Assembly: GCF_001043055.1 (NCBI RefSeq)
Contig: NZ_JYLF01000008.1
Span: 62,001 to 126,000 of the forward strand
DNA: 64,000 nucleotides
Direction of reading: 5' to 3'
Source: Pseudomonas weihenstephanensis
GTDB lineage: Bacteria > Pseudomonadota > Gammaproteobacteria > Pseudomonadales > Pseudomonadaceae
The position numbers and the translations under genes are program-made. The notes under the pieces are model-generated. The model was given only the letters and a program-made list of their open reading frames with translations, was not told the DNA's origin and made no database searches. Below, one piece after another: positions 17,048 to 24,801 of the stretch; positions within the stretch are counted from its first letter, which is position 1; every line of letters starts with the position of its first letter.

Positions 17048-17815
17048 ATGAACGAACAGTTGCAGCCCCTCAAGAAACCCACCCGGGCAGGTAAGGCCGG
17101 TCGCACCGGAACTCAGGACGATATCGTTTACGCGCATATTTTTGAGGCCATTCTCGAACAGCGATTGGCGCCGGGCACCAAGCTGAGCGAAGAAGCGCTG
17201 GGTGAGATTTTTGGAGTGAGCCGCACCATTATTCGTCGCGCGCTGTCGCGTTTGGCCCATGAAGGGGTGGTGTTACTGCGCCCCAATCGCGGTGCGGTGG
17301 TGGCCAGCCCGAGCATTGAAGAAGCGCGTCAGGTGTTTTTTGCGCGGCGTCTGGTTGAAAAGGCCATTACCGAATTGGCCGTTGTACATGCCACTGCCGA
17401 GGACCTCGCCGATTTGCGCAAAATGGTGCAAGACGAGCGTGACAGTTTCTCGCGGGGTGATCGCGGTGCAGGTATTCGCTTGTCTGGCGAGTTTCACCTC
17501 AAGTTGGCAGAAGCGGCGAAGAACACTCCGCTGATCAGCTTTCAGCGCAGCCTGGTGTCGCAAACCTCGTTGATCATTGCCCAGTATGAAAGCGGCAACC
17601 GCTCGCATTGTTCTTACGATGAGCACATGCAGTTGATTGATGCCATCGAGGCGCGCAATGCCGAGCTGGCGGTGAGCCTGATGATGCACCACATGGATCA
17701 CATCGACAGCAAGCTCAACCTTGACGAAGAGAGCGCCTCGGACGACTTGCACGCGGTCTTCTCGCATTTGCTGCAAACCAAGGGCAAGCCCTCACGGCCG
17801 TCGGCGAAGCTTTGA
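17048..17815 (+). CDS. GntR-family regulator with FCD domain (purine block, first)
   Basis: Regulator of 255 residues. The winged helix lies at roughly residues 25-90 (IFEAILEQRLAPGTKLSEEA, FGVSRTIIRRALSRLAHEGV, LRPNRGAVV). The C-terminal all-helical FCD domain carries the metal/ligand residues (HLKLAEAAKN, DEHMQLIDAIEARNAE, MMHHMDHI). Such proteins usually repress catabolic genes and respond to a small acid. It sits between a divergent transporter and convergent guaD, with a perfect palindrome just upstream, so it probably controls the transporter and perhaps guanine/xanthine use. Start ATG 17048 lies in a weak ribosome context. Inducer unknown. Confidence 0.88.
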   Translation: MNEQLQPLKKPTRAGKAGRTGTQDDIVYAHIFEAILEQRLAPGTKLSEEALGEIFGVSRTIIRRALSRLAHEGVVLLRPNRGAVVASPSIEEARQVFFARRLVEKAITELAVVHATAEDLADLRKMVQDERDSFSRGDRGAGIRLSGEFHLKLAEAAKNTPLISFQRSLVSQTSLIIAQYESGNRSHCSYDEHMQLIDAIEARNAELAVSLMMHHMDHIDSKLNLDEESASDDLHAVFSHLLQTKGKPSRPSAKL

Positions 17816-17818
17816 GTG

Positions 17819-17845
17819 GCAGTCGCTGCTTTGGGCAGCGACTGC
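17819..17845. terminator. Strong hairpin after gntR, possible terminator
   Basis: Perfect 11-bp stem GCAGTCGCTGC/GCAGCGACTGC with a 5-base loop, starting four bases past the gntR stop. Only a short ATT follows, so termination would be weak or factor-assisted; a transcript-end stabilising role is also possible. Confidence 0.5.
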
Positions 17846-17875
17846 ATTCAAGCATCGAGCACCTAGACCGGCATG

Positions 17876-17906
17876 AGCTGACGAGTGACACCCGACTGCG
17901 ATCTGG
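17876..17906 (+). repeat. Intergenic repeat (copy 2, divergent)
   Basis: GCTGACGAGTGACACCCGAC then TGCGATCTGG resembles the repeat core GCTGACGAGTAACACGAGGC-TGCGATC seen (reverse strand) at 40555-40586. It lies in the convergent gap between gntR and guaD and has a few mismatches to the other copies. Confidence 0.5.
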
Positions 17907-17922
17907 TTCGTGCGCGCTTCGA

Positions 17923-19224
17923 TCAGCGCTGGTGCACCAGGTTGCCCGCCGCAAAGGTCTGTTGCACGGTGCGGTCGTCGCCCAGCGTCATCAGGACGAA
18001 CAGCGTTTCAGCGATGTTTTTTGATTGCTTGAGGCGATAACTCAGCAGCGGAGTCGCGTGGTAGTCCAGCACCAAAAAGTCTGCATCAGTGCCCGGTTGC
18101 AGGGTGCCAATGCGGTCTTCCAGGCGCAGCGCGCGCGCGCCGCCCAATGTCGCCAAATACAACGACTTGAACGGGTTAAGGCGCAGCCCTTGCAACTGCA
18201 TGACTTTGTAGGCTTCGTTCAGGGTGTTGAGCAGCGAGAAACTGGTGCCCGCGCCTACGTCGGTGCCCAGGCCGACGTTAAGTTTGTGTTTTTCGGCCAT
18301 TGGCAGGTTGAACAGGCCGCTGCCCAAAAACAGGTTTGAGGTGGGGCAAAACGCAACTGCCGAACCGGTTTCGGCCAGCCGCGCGCATTCTTCGTCACAT
18401 AAATGCACGCCATGGGCAAATACAGAGCGCTCACCCAGCAGTTGGTAGTGGTCGTACACGTCCAGATAACCTTTACGTTCAGGGAACAGCGATTTAACCC
18501 ATTCGATTTCCTGAAGGTTCTCGCTGATGTGAGTGTGCAGGTACACGTCCGGGTATTCACCGAGCAGTTTGCCTGCCAAGGTCAGTTGTTGCGGGGTGCT
18601 GGTCGGGGCGAAGCGCGGGGTGACGGCGTAATGCAGGCGGCCCTTGCCGTGCCAGCGTTCGATCAGCTCCTTGCTCTGGGCGTAGCCGGTTTCTGCGGTG
18701 TCTGTCAGATAGTCCGGCGCATTGCGGTCCATCATCACTTTGCCCGCGATCAGGCGCAGGTCCAGACGCTGCGCGGCTTCAAACAGTGCGTCAACGGATT
18801 GCGGGTGCACGCTGCCAAATACCAGTGCGGTGGTGGTGCCATTACGCAACAGTTCTTTGAGGAACACATCGGCCACTTCTTGCGCGTGGGCTTTGTCTGC
18901 GAACTGGCTTTCGCACGGAAAGGTGTAGGTGTTGAGCCAGTCGAGCAACTGTTCGCCGTAAGAACCAATCATGCCGGTTTGCGGGAAGTGGATGTGGGTG
19001 TCGATAAAACCGGGGGTGATCAGGGCGTCGGTGTATTCAGTGACGGCCACGTCAGCTGGCAAGGTGGCCAATAACTCGCGGGCGTTGCCGACGGCTTTGA
19101 TCTGGCCGTCGTCAACGATCAGCAAGCCGTCCTCAAAGTATTCGTAGGACGCTTCGACGCCGACCTCGGCCGGGTCGGCGATGCTGTGCAGGATGGCGGC
19201 GCGGTAGGCTTTACAAGTCATCAT
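17923..19224 (-). CDS. guaD: Guanine deaminase
   Basis: Amidohydrolase of 433 residues converting guanine to xanthine plus ammonia in the cytosol. Metal ligands are in DTHIHFPQ and HTHISEN, with later ligands in FAHGVHL and GLGTDVGAGTSFS. PGFIDTHIHFPQTGMIGSYG and FCPTSNLFLGSGLF are guanine-deaminase signatures separating it from cytosine or chlorohydrolase relatives. It is the last gene of a compact minus-strand set xdhA-xdhB-xdhC-guaD; only five bases separate it from xdhC. The product xanthine is the substrate of the neighbouring dehydrogenase, so the four genes form a guanine-to-urate route. The start has two ATG codons in a row; 19224 is the outer one. Confidence 0.95.
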   Translation of the reverse strand: MMTCKAYRAAILHSIADPAEVGVEASYEYFEDGLLIVDDGQIKAVGNARELLATLPADVAVTEYTDALITPGFIDTHIHFPQTGMIGSYGEQLLDWLNTYTFPCESQFADKAHAQEVADVFLKELLRNGTTTALVFGSVHPQSVDALFEAAQRLDLRLIAGKVMMDRNAPDYLTDTAETGYAQSKELIERWHGKGRLHYAVTPRFAPTSTPQQLTLAGKLLGEYPDVYLHTHISENLQEIEWVKSLFPERKGYLDVYDHYQLLGERSVFAHGVHLCDEECARLAETGSAVAFCPTSNLFLGSGLFNLPMAEKHKLNVGLGTDVGAGTSFSLLNTLNEAYKVMQLQGLRLNPFKSLYLATLGGARALRLEDRIGTLQPGTDADFLVLDYHATPLLSYRLKQSKNIAETLFVLMTLGDDRTVQQTFAAGNLVHQR

Positions 19225-19229
19225 GTTTC

Positions 19230-20072
19230 TCAGTTCGTGGCTTGGCTGCGTCGCGAAGACGGCAGCACTCTTTTAATGGGTTCGACGCTGGCACTCGGTT
19301 GGCCGAAGTGGGCGTTGTAGGTGGCGATAATTTCGCCGGCGATGGAAATGGCGATTTCAATCGGCAACTTGCCTTTGACTTCGCTCAAGCCCATCGGGCA
19401 GCGCATACGCTGCAAATGAGGGGCGCTGATGCCTCTGTCGCGCAGGCGGTGCTCGAACTTCATGCGTTTGGTTTTGGAACCAATCAAGCCGAAGTAGGTA
19501 AAGTCATTGCGTTTGAGCAGGGCTGCGCTGAGTTCCAGATCCAGGGCGTGATTATGCGTCATGACGATGCAGTAGCAACCCGCTGGCAGATCATTGACCT
19601 CATCCACCGGTTCGTCAGTGACGATTTTTTGCACCCCCACCGGGATGCAGGCGGGGAACTCCTGCTCGCGCGAGTCAATCCAGCGTACCCGGCACGGCAA
19701 GCTGGCGAGCAGTGGCACCAGCGCCCGGGCCACATGGCCTGCACCAAACACAGCGATCTGCGCCTGCACCTGGCCCATGGGCTCGAATAACAGCACCGCC
19801 ACGCCGCCGCAGCATTGTCCCAGGCTGGCGCCGAGGCTGAAGCGTTGCAGGTGCGTGTCGGGCTGGCCGTTGTTCAGCCGCTCGCGGGCAATTTGCATCG
19901 CCTTGTATTCCAGATGGCCACCGCCGATGGTGTCGAAGGTTTGCGTGGCGCTGATGACCATTTTCGAACCGGCATTGCGCGGGGTTGAACCTTGTTCTTC
20001 GATGATGGTGACGAGCATGCACGGTTCGCCGCGCAGCTGTAAGTCGGCCAGGGCACTGATCCAGTTATGCAT
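19230..20072 (-). CDS. xdhC: Xanthine dehydrogenase accessory protein XdhC
   Basis: Chaperone of 280 residues that binds molybdenum cofactor, promotes its sulfuration and delivers it to XdhB. The N-terminal XdhC/CoxI segment (EEQGSTPRNAGSKMVI, GGGHLEYKA, QCCGGVAVLLFEP) includes a conserved cysteine pair, and the C-terminal Rossmann-like part has IAVFGAGHVARALVPLL and YFGLIGSKTKR. I start at 20072 because AGGA lies eight bases upstream; this overlaps the end of xdhB by eight bases, a sign of translational coupling. Longer readings to 20231 run through xdhB and are not family sequence. Confidence 0.93.
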   Translation of the reverse strand: MHNWISALADLQLRGEPCMLVTIIEEQGSTPRNAGSKMVISATQTFDTIGGGHLEYKAMQIARERLNNGQPDTHLQRFSLGASLGQCCGGVAVLLFEPMGQVQAQIAVFGAGHVARALVPLLASLPCRVRWIDSREQEFPACIPVGVQKIVTDEPVDEVNDLPAGCYCIVMTHNHALDLELSAALLKRNDFTYFGLIGSKTKRMKFEHRLRDRGISAPHLQRMRCPMGLSEVKGKLPIEIAISIAGEIIATYNAHFGQPSASVEPIKRVLPSSRRSQATN

Positions 20073-22458
20073 GCTGTTCATCCTGCGCCGCGGGGGCTTG
20101 TTGGGCGTGCTTGCGCATTTGCTCGCAGCCCCATAGCACACGCTCCGGCGTGGCCGGTGCGTCGATGTCGGGTTGCACGCGGTAGTTGGCCAGGCTGGCC
20201 ACTGCGTCCTTGATGGCGCACCAGGCGGCAATACCGAGCATGAACGGTGGCTCGCCCACGGCTTTGGAGTGGAACACCGTGTCTTCCGGGTTTTTGCGGT
20301 TCTCGACCAGTGTCACGCGCAAGTCCAGGGGCATGTCCGCTACGGCCGGAATCTTGTAGCTGGCGGGGCCGTTGGTCATCAACTTGCCTTTGGCATTCCA
20401 CACCAGCTCTTCCATGGTCAACCAGCCCGCGCCCTGAATGTAGCCGCCTTCGACCTGGCCGATGTCGATGGCCGGGTTCAATGACGCGCCAACGTCATGC
20501 AGGATGTCGGTGCGCAACATTTTGTATTCGCCGGTCAGCGTGTCGACGATCACTTCTGCACAGGCCGCGCCAAACGCGAAGTAATAAAACGGGCGCCCAC
20601 GTGCCTGGCTGCGGTCGTAAAAGATTTTTGGAGTTTTGTAGTAGCCGGTGCTCGACAACGACACCTGGCCGAAATAAGCCTGTTGGATCAGCGTCTCAAA
20701 ACTCAGTAGCAGTTCGCCGACACGCACCTGGCCGTTATGGAAAATCACCTCATGCTCACTGACCGCGTACGTGGCGGCAGCGAAGGCGATTAAACGCTGC
20801 TTGATGATTTCAGCCGCATTCTGCGCGGCTTTGCCATTCAGATCAGTGCCGCTGGAGGCTGCGGTGGGCGAGGTGTTGGGTACTTTGTCCGTGTTGGTCG
20901 CGGTGATCTGTACGCGGCTGATGTCCACTTGAAACACTTCGGCAACCACTTGCGCGACCTTGGTGTTGAGGCCTTGGCCCATTTCGGTGCCGCCGTGATT
21001 CAAGTGAATGCTGCCGTCGGTGTAGACATGGATCAACGCACCCGCCTGATTGAGAAAGCTGGCGGTGAACGAAATGCCGAATTTGACCGGTGTCAGCGCC
21101 AGACCCTTTTTCAGGAATGGGCTGCTGGCATTGAACGCCTTGATCGCTTCACGCCGTTGCGCGTACTGACTGCTGGCTTCCAGGTCGGCGGTCATTTCAT
21201 CCAGCAGGTTGTGCTCAACAGTCTGGTAGTAGTGGGTTTCGTTGCGTTCGGTCTTGCCGTAGTAGTTGATTTTGCGCACGGCCAGCGGATCAAGCCCAAG
21301 ATGGCGGGCGATATGGTCCATGACCTGCTCGATGGCCACCATGCCTTGCGGGCCGCCAAAGCCGCGATACGCGGTGTTGGAGGCGGTGTTGGTCTTGCAG
21401 CGATGGCCATTGATCGTGGCGTTGCCCAGGTAATAGGCGTTGTCGGCGTGGAACATTGCGCGGTCGACAATGGAGGCGGATAAATCGGGTGAATAGCCGC
21501 AATTGCCTGCCAGCTCCAATTGAATGCCTTGCAAGCGCCCGCGTGCGTCAAAGCCGACATCGTATTCGACGTAAAAAGGGTGGCGCTTGCCGGTCATCTG
21601 CATGTCTTCGACGCGGGGCAGGCGCATTTTCGTCGGTTGGCCGGTGATACGCGCGACCACGGCGCACAGGCACGCAGGGCTGGCGGCTTGCGTCTCTTTG
21701 CCGCCGAAACCACCGCCCATGCGGCGCATGTCGACGACGATTTTGTTCATCGACACGTCGAGGACTTCAGCGACCAGCTTCTGGATTTCGGTGGGGTTTT
21801 GCGTGGAGCAATACACGATCATGCCGCCGTCTTCGCTGGGCATGACCGATGAAATCTGGGTTTCGAGGTAGAAGTGTTCTTGCCCGCCAATGTGCAGGGT
21901 GCCTTGCAGGCGGTGCTCGGCATGCGCCAGTGCGCTCGCCGAGTCGCCTCGCCGGTGGGTGTGGCTGTCGAGCACAAAGTGTTTTTTGCGCAAGGCCTCG
22001 ACCACGTCCAATACGGGCTCCAGGTCTTCGTATTCGATGATGGCGGCCATAGCGGCGGTGCGGGCGGTGTCGAGATCACACGCCGCTACGGCCAGTATCG
22101 GTTGCCCGACGAACTCCACCGTGTCGATGGCTAAAAGCGGGTCGCCGGGCAGTAGCGGGCCGATGTCTTTAAGGCCGGGGATGTCGTGGTGGGTGATCAC
22201 CAGACGCACGCCGTCGATGGCGTAGCACGGCGAGGTGTCGACACGGATGATTTTGGCGTGGGCGCGGTCTGAAAGACGGGCATACACATGCAGTTGATTG
22301 GGGAATTCCAGACGGTCATCAATGTACTGCGCTTCGCCGCACACATGCTTTTGGGCACTGTCGTGCTTGACGCTGCGTCCGACACCGGTTTGCAGGTCTT
22401 GCTCGAACAGGGACAGCAATTGGGCTTGGGACGGCTCGATCTTGTGATGGTTAGACAT
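20065..22458 (-). CDS. xdhB: Xanthine dehydrogenase, molybdopterin-binding subunit
   Basis: Large catalytic subunit of 797 residues carrying the molybdenum cofactor; it hydroxylates hypoxanthine and xanthine to urate. Recognised features: an N-terminal a/b hammerhead region (QYIDDRLEFPNQLHVYARLS), the cofactor motifs MGGGFGGKETQAAS, NTAYRGFGGPQGMVA and ASSGTDLNGKAAQNAA, and the catalytic glutamate in KAVGEPPFMLGIA near the C terminus. It overlaps the end of xdhA by eight bases and the start of xdhC by eight, so the operon is translationally coupled. The length is normal for the bacterial split enzyme. Nothing is missing. Confidence 0.96.
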   Translation of the reverse strand: MSNHHKIEPSQAQLLSLFEQDLQTGVGRSVKHDSAQKHVCGEAQYIDDRLEFPNQLHVYARLSDRAHAKIIRVDTSPCYAIDGVRLVITHHDIPGLKDIGPLLPGDPLLAIDTVEFVGQPILAVAACDLDTARTAAMAAIIEYEDLEPVLDVVEALRKKHFVLDSHTHRRGDSASALAHAEHRLQGTLHIGGQEHFYLETQISSVMPSEDGGMIVYCSTQNPTEIQKLVAEVLDVSMNKIVVDMRRMGGGFGGKETQAASPACLCAVVARITGQPTKMRLPRVEDMQMTGKRHPFYVEYDVGFDARGRLQGIQLELAGNCGYSPDLSASIVDRAMFHADNAYYLGNATINGHRCKTNTASNTAYRGFGGPQGMVAIEQVMDHIARHLGLDPLAVRKINYYGKTERNETHYYQTVEHNLLDEMTADLEASSQYAQRREAIKAFNASSPFLKKGLALTPVKFGISFTASFLNQAGALIHVYTDGSIHLNHGGTEMGQGLNTKVAQVVAEVFQVDISRVQITATNTDKVPNTSPTAASSGTDLNGKAAQNAAEIIKQRLIAFAAATYAVSEHEVIFHNGQVRVGELLLSFETLIQQAYFGQVSLSSTGYYKTPKIFYDRSQARGRPFYYFAFGAACAEVIVDTLTGEYKMLRTDILHDVGASLNPAIDIGQVEGGYIQGAGWLTMEELVWNAKGKLMTNGPASYKIPAVADMPLDLRVTLVENRKNPEDTVFHSKAVGEPPFMLGIAAWCAIKDAVASLANYRVQPDIDAPATPERVLWGCEQMRKHAQQAPAAQDEQHA

Positions 22459-23905
22459 AAGCCGTCACCCGCGTTTGAAGGTCTGGGGTTTGCAGTTCGA
22501 TGAAGTATTTGCGCAGCAGGTTTTGCGCGCTCAGCAGCCGGTATTCCTTGCTGGCGCGAAAGTCCGACAGCGGGGCGAAGTCTTCGGCCAATGCGAGGCA
22601 AGCGCGCTCAAGGTTGTCGTTGTTCCAGTGAGCGCCATTGAGCACGGCTTCACAGGCCGTGGCGCGCTTTGGCGTCGCGGCCATGCCGCCGAAGGCGATC
22701 CGCGCTTCGCTGACCACGCCCTGACGGATGCGCAGGTTGAACGCGGCACAGACGGCGCTGATGTCGTCATCCAGTCGCTTGGAGACTTTATAGGCGCGAA
22801 AGGTGGCATCGACGGATGCGCGTGGAATGATGATTTTTTCGATGAATTCGCCTTCTTGGCGCGCCGTCACGCGGTAATCAATGAAGTAGTCCTCAAGCGC
22901 CAGGGTGCGGCTTGCTTCGCCTTTGCGCAGGACCAGGCGGGCGCCCAGTGCAATCAGCAGCGGAGGGGTGTCGCCAATCGGGGACGCGTTGCCAATGTTG
23001 CCGCCCAAGGTGCCCTGATTGCGGATCTGCAGCGAGGCGAAGCGTTGCAGCAATTGGCCAAAGTCCGGGTATTCACTGTTGAGCGTGGTGTAGGCGTCGG
23101 TCAGTGAAACGGCGGCGCCGATTTCGATTCGGTCTTCGATGTACTCAATGCGCTTCATTTCGGCCACGTTGCCGACGTAAATCATCACCGCCAGTGAACG
23201 GTGGAACTGGGTGACTTCCAGGGCCAGGTCTGTGCCGCCTGCCAACAAGCGCGCTTGCGGGCAAGCGTCATACAGGTCGGCCAGGTCGTTGAGCGTCAAG
23301 GGCAGCAGGCAGCGTTTGTCGCCGCTGTTGAGTTCGTCTGTGCGGGTGGGGGTGATGGCTTTGAGGGCGGCGATGGTATCGCGCTCGCGTGCATCAAATT
23401 GGTCGCTGCTGCGCACCGAACAGGCGCGTTCGGCGGCGGCCAGAATCGGCCGATAACCGGTGCAGCGGCACAGGTTGCCAGCCAGCGCTTCGTGGGCTTG
23501 ATGAGTGTCGGGTTCGGTGCTGTTTTTTTGCAGCGCGAACAGCGACATCACAAATCCTGGCGTGCAAAACCCGCATTGCGAGCCGTGGCACTCAACCATG
23601 GCACGTTGCACGCTGTGCAGTTCGCCTTGATGCTTGAGGTCTTCGACGCTGATCAGTTGCTTGCCATGCAGTGTCGACACGAACGTCAGGCAAGCGTTGA
23701 TGCTGCGATAACGCAAGCGCTCAATGCCGTGTGGATCGGTGTGCAATTGGCCGATTACCACGGTGCAGGCACCGCAGTCGCCGCTGGCGCAGCCTTCCTT
23801 GGTTCCGGGTTTATGCAGGTGCTCACGCAGGTAATTGAGCACGGTCAGGTTGGGGTCCAGCGCGTGCTCGGTACGCAGCGTCTGGTTAATCAGGAACTGG
23901 ATCAC
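22451..23905 (-). CDS. xdhA: Xanthine dehydrogenase, iron-sulfur and FAD subunit
   Basis: Electron-transfer subunit of 484 residues. The first ferredoxin-like [2Fe-2S] cluster is bound by cysteines of EGCASGDCGACTVV. The second cluster uses HGSQCGFCTPGFVMS and GNLCRCTGYRPI. The FAD-binding domain follows at about residue 195 (ARLLAGGTDLALEV, RNQGTLGGNIGNASPIGD). Electrons from the Mo site pass through the clusters to FAD and NAD+. The gene starts with GTG at 23905, preceded by GAGG, and is the first gene of the operon. A promoter with a palindrome in its spacer lies about 45 bases upstream. Confidence 0.96.
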   Translation of the reverse strand: MIQFLINQTLRTEHALDPNLTVLNYLREHLHKPGTKEGCASGDCGACTVVIGQLHTDPHGIERLRYRSINACLTFVSTLHGKQLISVEDLKHQGELHSVQRAMVECHGSQCGFCTPGFVMSLFALQKNSTEPDTHQAHEALAGNLCRCTGYRPILAAAERACSVRSSDQFDARERDTIAALKAITPTRTDELNSGDKRCLLPLTLNDLADLYDACPQARLLAGGTDLALEVTQFHRSLAVMIYVGNVAEMKRIEYIEDRIEIGAAVSLTDAYTTLNSEYPDFGQLLQRFASLQIRNQGTLGGNIGNASPIGDTPPLLIALGARLVLRKGEASRTLALEDYFIDYRVTARQEGEFIEKIIIPRASVDATFRAYKVSKRLDDDISAVCAAFNLRIRQGVVSEARIAFGGMAATPKRATACEAVLNGAHWNNDNLERACLALAEDFAPLSDFRASKEYRLLSAQNLLRKYFIELQTPDLQTRVTAYV

Positions 23906-23950
23906 GGAAGGCCTCGCAAAATCATTATTGTTATCGAGCGGGATGGGCTG

Positions 23951-23979
23951 AATTTAGTCATAACTGACTCGCGGGTCAA
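23951..23979 (-). promoter_or_regulatory. Sigma-70-type promoter of xdhA with embedded palindrome
   Basis: On the minus strand, TTGACC (23979-23974), a 17-base spacer, and TAAATT (23956-23951). Inside the spacer, and touching the -10, lies a perfect inverted repeat AGTCA-gtta-TGACT (23969-23956). A protein bound there would block RNA polymerase, so this is a candidate operator for the divergently encoded GntR protein. Prediction by eye only. Confidence 0.6.
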
Positions 23980-23997
23980 GAAAATGAGTGCGGGACA

Positions 23998-24015
23998 CCA
24001 AAACGATAGTTTTGG
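23998..24015. promoter_or_regulatory. Perfect 7-4-7 palindrome in xdhA-gntR divergent region
   Basis: CCAAAAC, spacer GATA, GTTTTGG. It lies about 20 bases upstream of the xdhA -35 element and about 125 bases before the gntR start. Length and symmetry suit a dimeric regulator; it could alternatively be a small transcript hairpin. Confidence 0.45.
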
Positions 24016-24139
24016 GAGGGTAATGACCCCGTTATTTGCTTAAATCGTGCCAAATTCTGCGTCCCGGGCACTCCGCTAGTACGTAGCAAGTGCGCTACAC
24101 TGCGCCGCTTGCACTGATCAAAGATTTTGAAGGTAAAAC

Positions 24140-24799
24140 ATGACGTTCAAGGCGCCGGATAGCCTCGCCGAGCAAATCGCTCATCACCTCGCCGAACGGA
24201 TCATTCGTGGCGAGTTAAAGCCTGGGGAACGCATTCAGGAACAGAAGGTGACGCTGGCGCTCAATGTCAGCCGCGGTTCTGTGCGTGAGGCGTTGTTGAT
24301 CCTGGAGCGTCGGCACTTGATCGCCATCCTGCCGCGACGCGGGGCGCATGTCACCGAACTGACTGCGCACAAGGTGCAGAGCCTGTGCACGTTGATGAGT
24401 GAGTTGTACATCCTGCTGGGTAATGCAGTGGCGCAGCGTTGGGCCGTTCAGGCTGACTTGGGCCCGTTCCTGCAAATTCAGCAGCGCTTGAGCGCCAGCC
24501 TTGAGCGCCAGGACATCAGCGCGTTTGTCGAAGACAGCTTCAATGTGATGCGCGCGGCGTATCCCTTCGCCAACAATCCGTACTTGCAGGAAACCGTAGA
24601 AAATCTGCACCCGGCCATGAGCCGTGCCTATTACCTGGCACTGGAGCAGCGCAAGGCCGCGATGAATGAATTCCTCACCTTGTTCGCCCAGTTGCTCGAC
24701 GCGGTGGTCGCTCGTGACCTGCCGCGCATTCGTGTGGTGCTGAGCAGTTATGCCCAGCGCAGTTGTGATCTGGTGTTGTCTGCCTTGACGGTTGCCTGA
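24140..24799 (+). CDS. GntR-family regulator with FCD-type domain (next to smc)
   Basis: Regulator of 219 residues. The winged helix occupies about residues 8-75: SLAEQIAHHLAERIIRGELK, PGERIQEQKVTLALNVSRGS, VREALLILERRHLIAILPRR. The C-terminal helical domain is FCD-like but less conserved. It is divergent from xdhA and only two bases ahead of smc. In P. aeruginosa the same GntR-smc order exists, though there with alkB2 between it and xdhA. It probably regulates the xdh operon; a perfect palindrome lies in the xdhA promoter. Ligand unknown. Confidence 0.87.
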   Translation: MTFKAPDSLAEQIAHHLAERIIRGELKPGERIQEQKVTLALNVSRGSVREALLILERRHLIAILPRRGAHVTELTAHKVQSLCTLMSELYILLGNAVAQRWAVQADLGPFLQIQQRLSASLERQDISAFVEDSFNVMRAAYPFANNPYLQETVENLHPAMSRAYYLALEQRKAAMNEFLTLFAQLLDAVVARDLPRIRVVLSSYAQRSCDLVLSALTVA

Positions 24800-24801
24800 G
24801 C

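Noticed and set aside
20082..20231. Upstream extension of xdhC
   Set aside because: Runs through the end of xdhB in another frame; start at 20072 has an AGGA site and the family N terminus.
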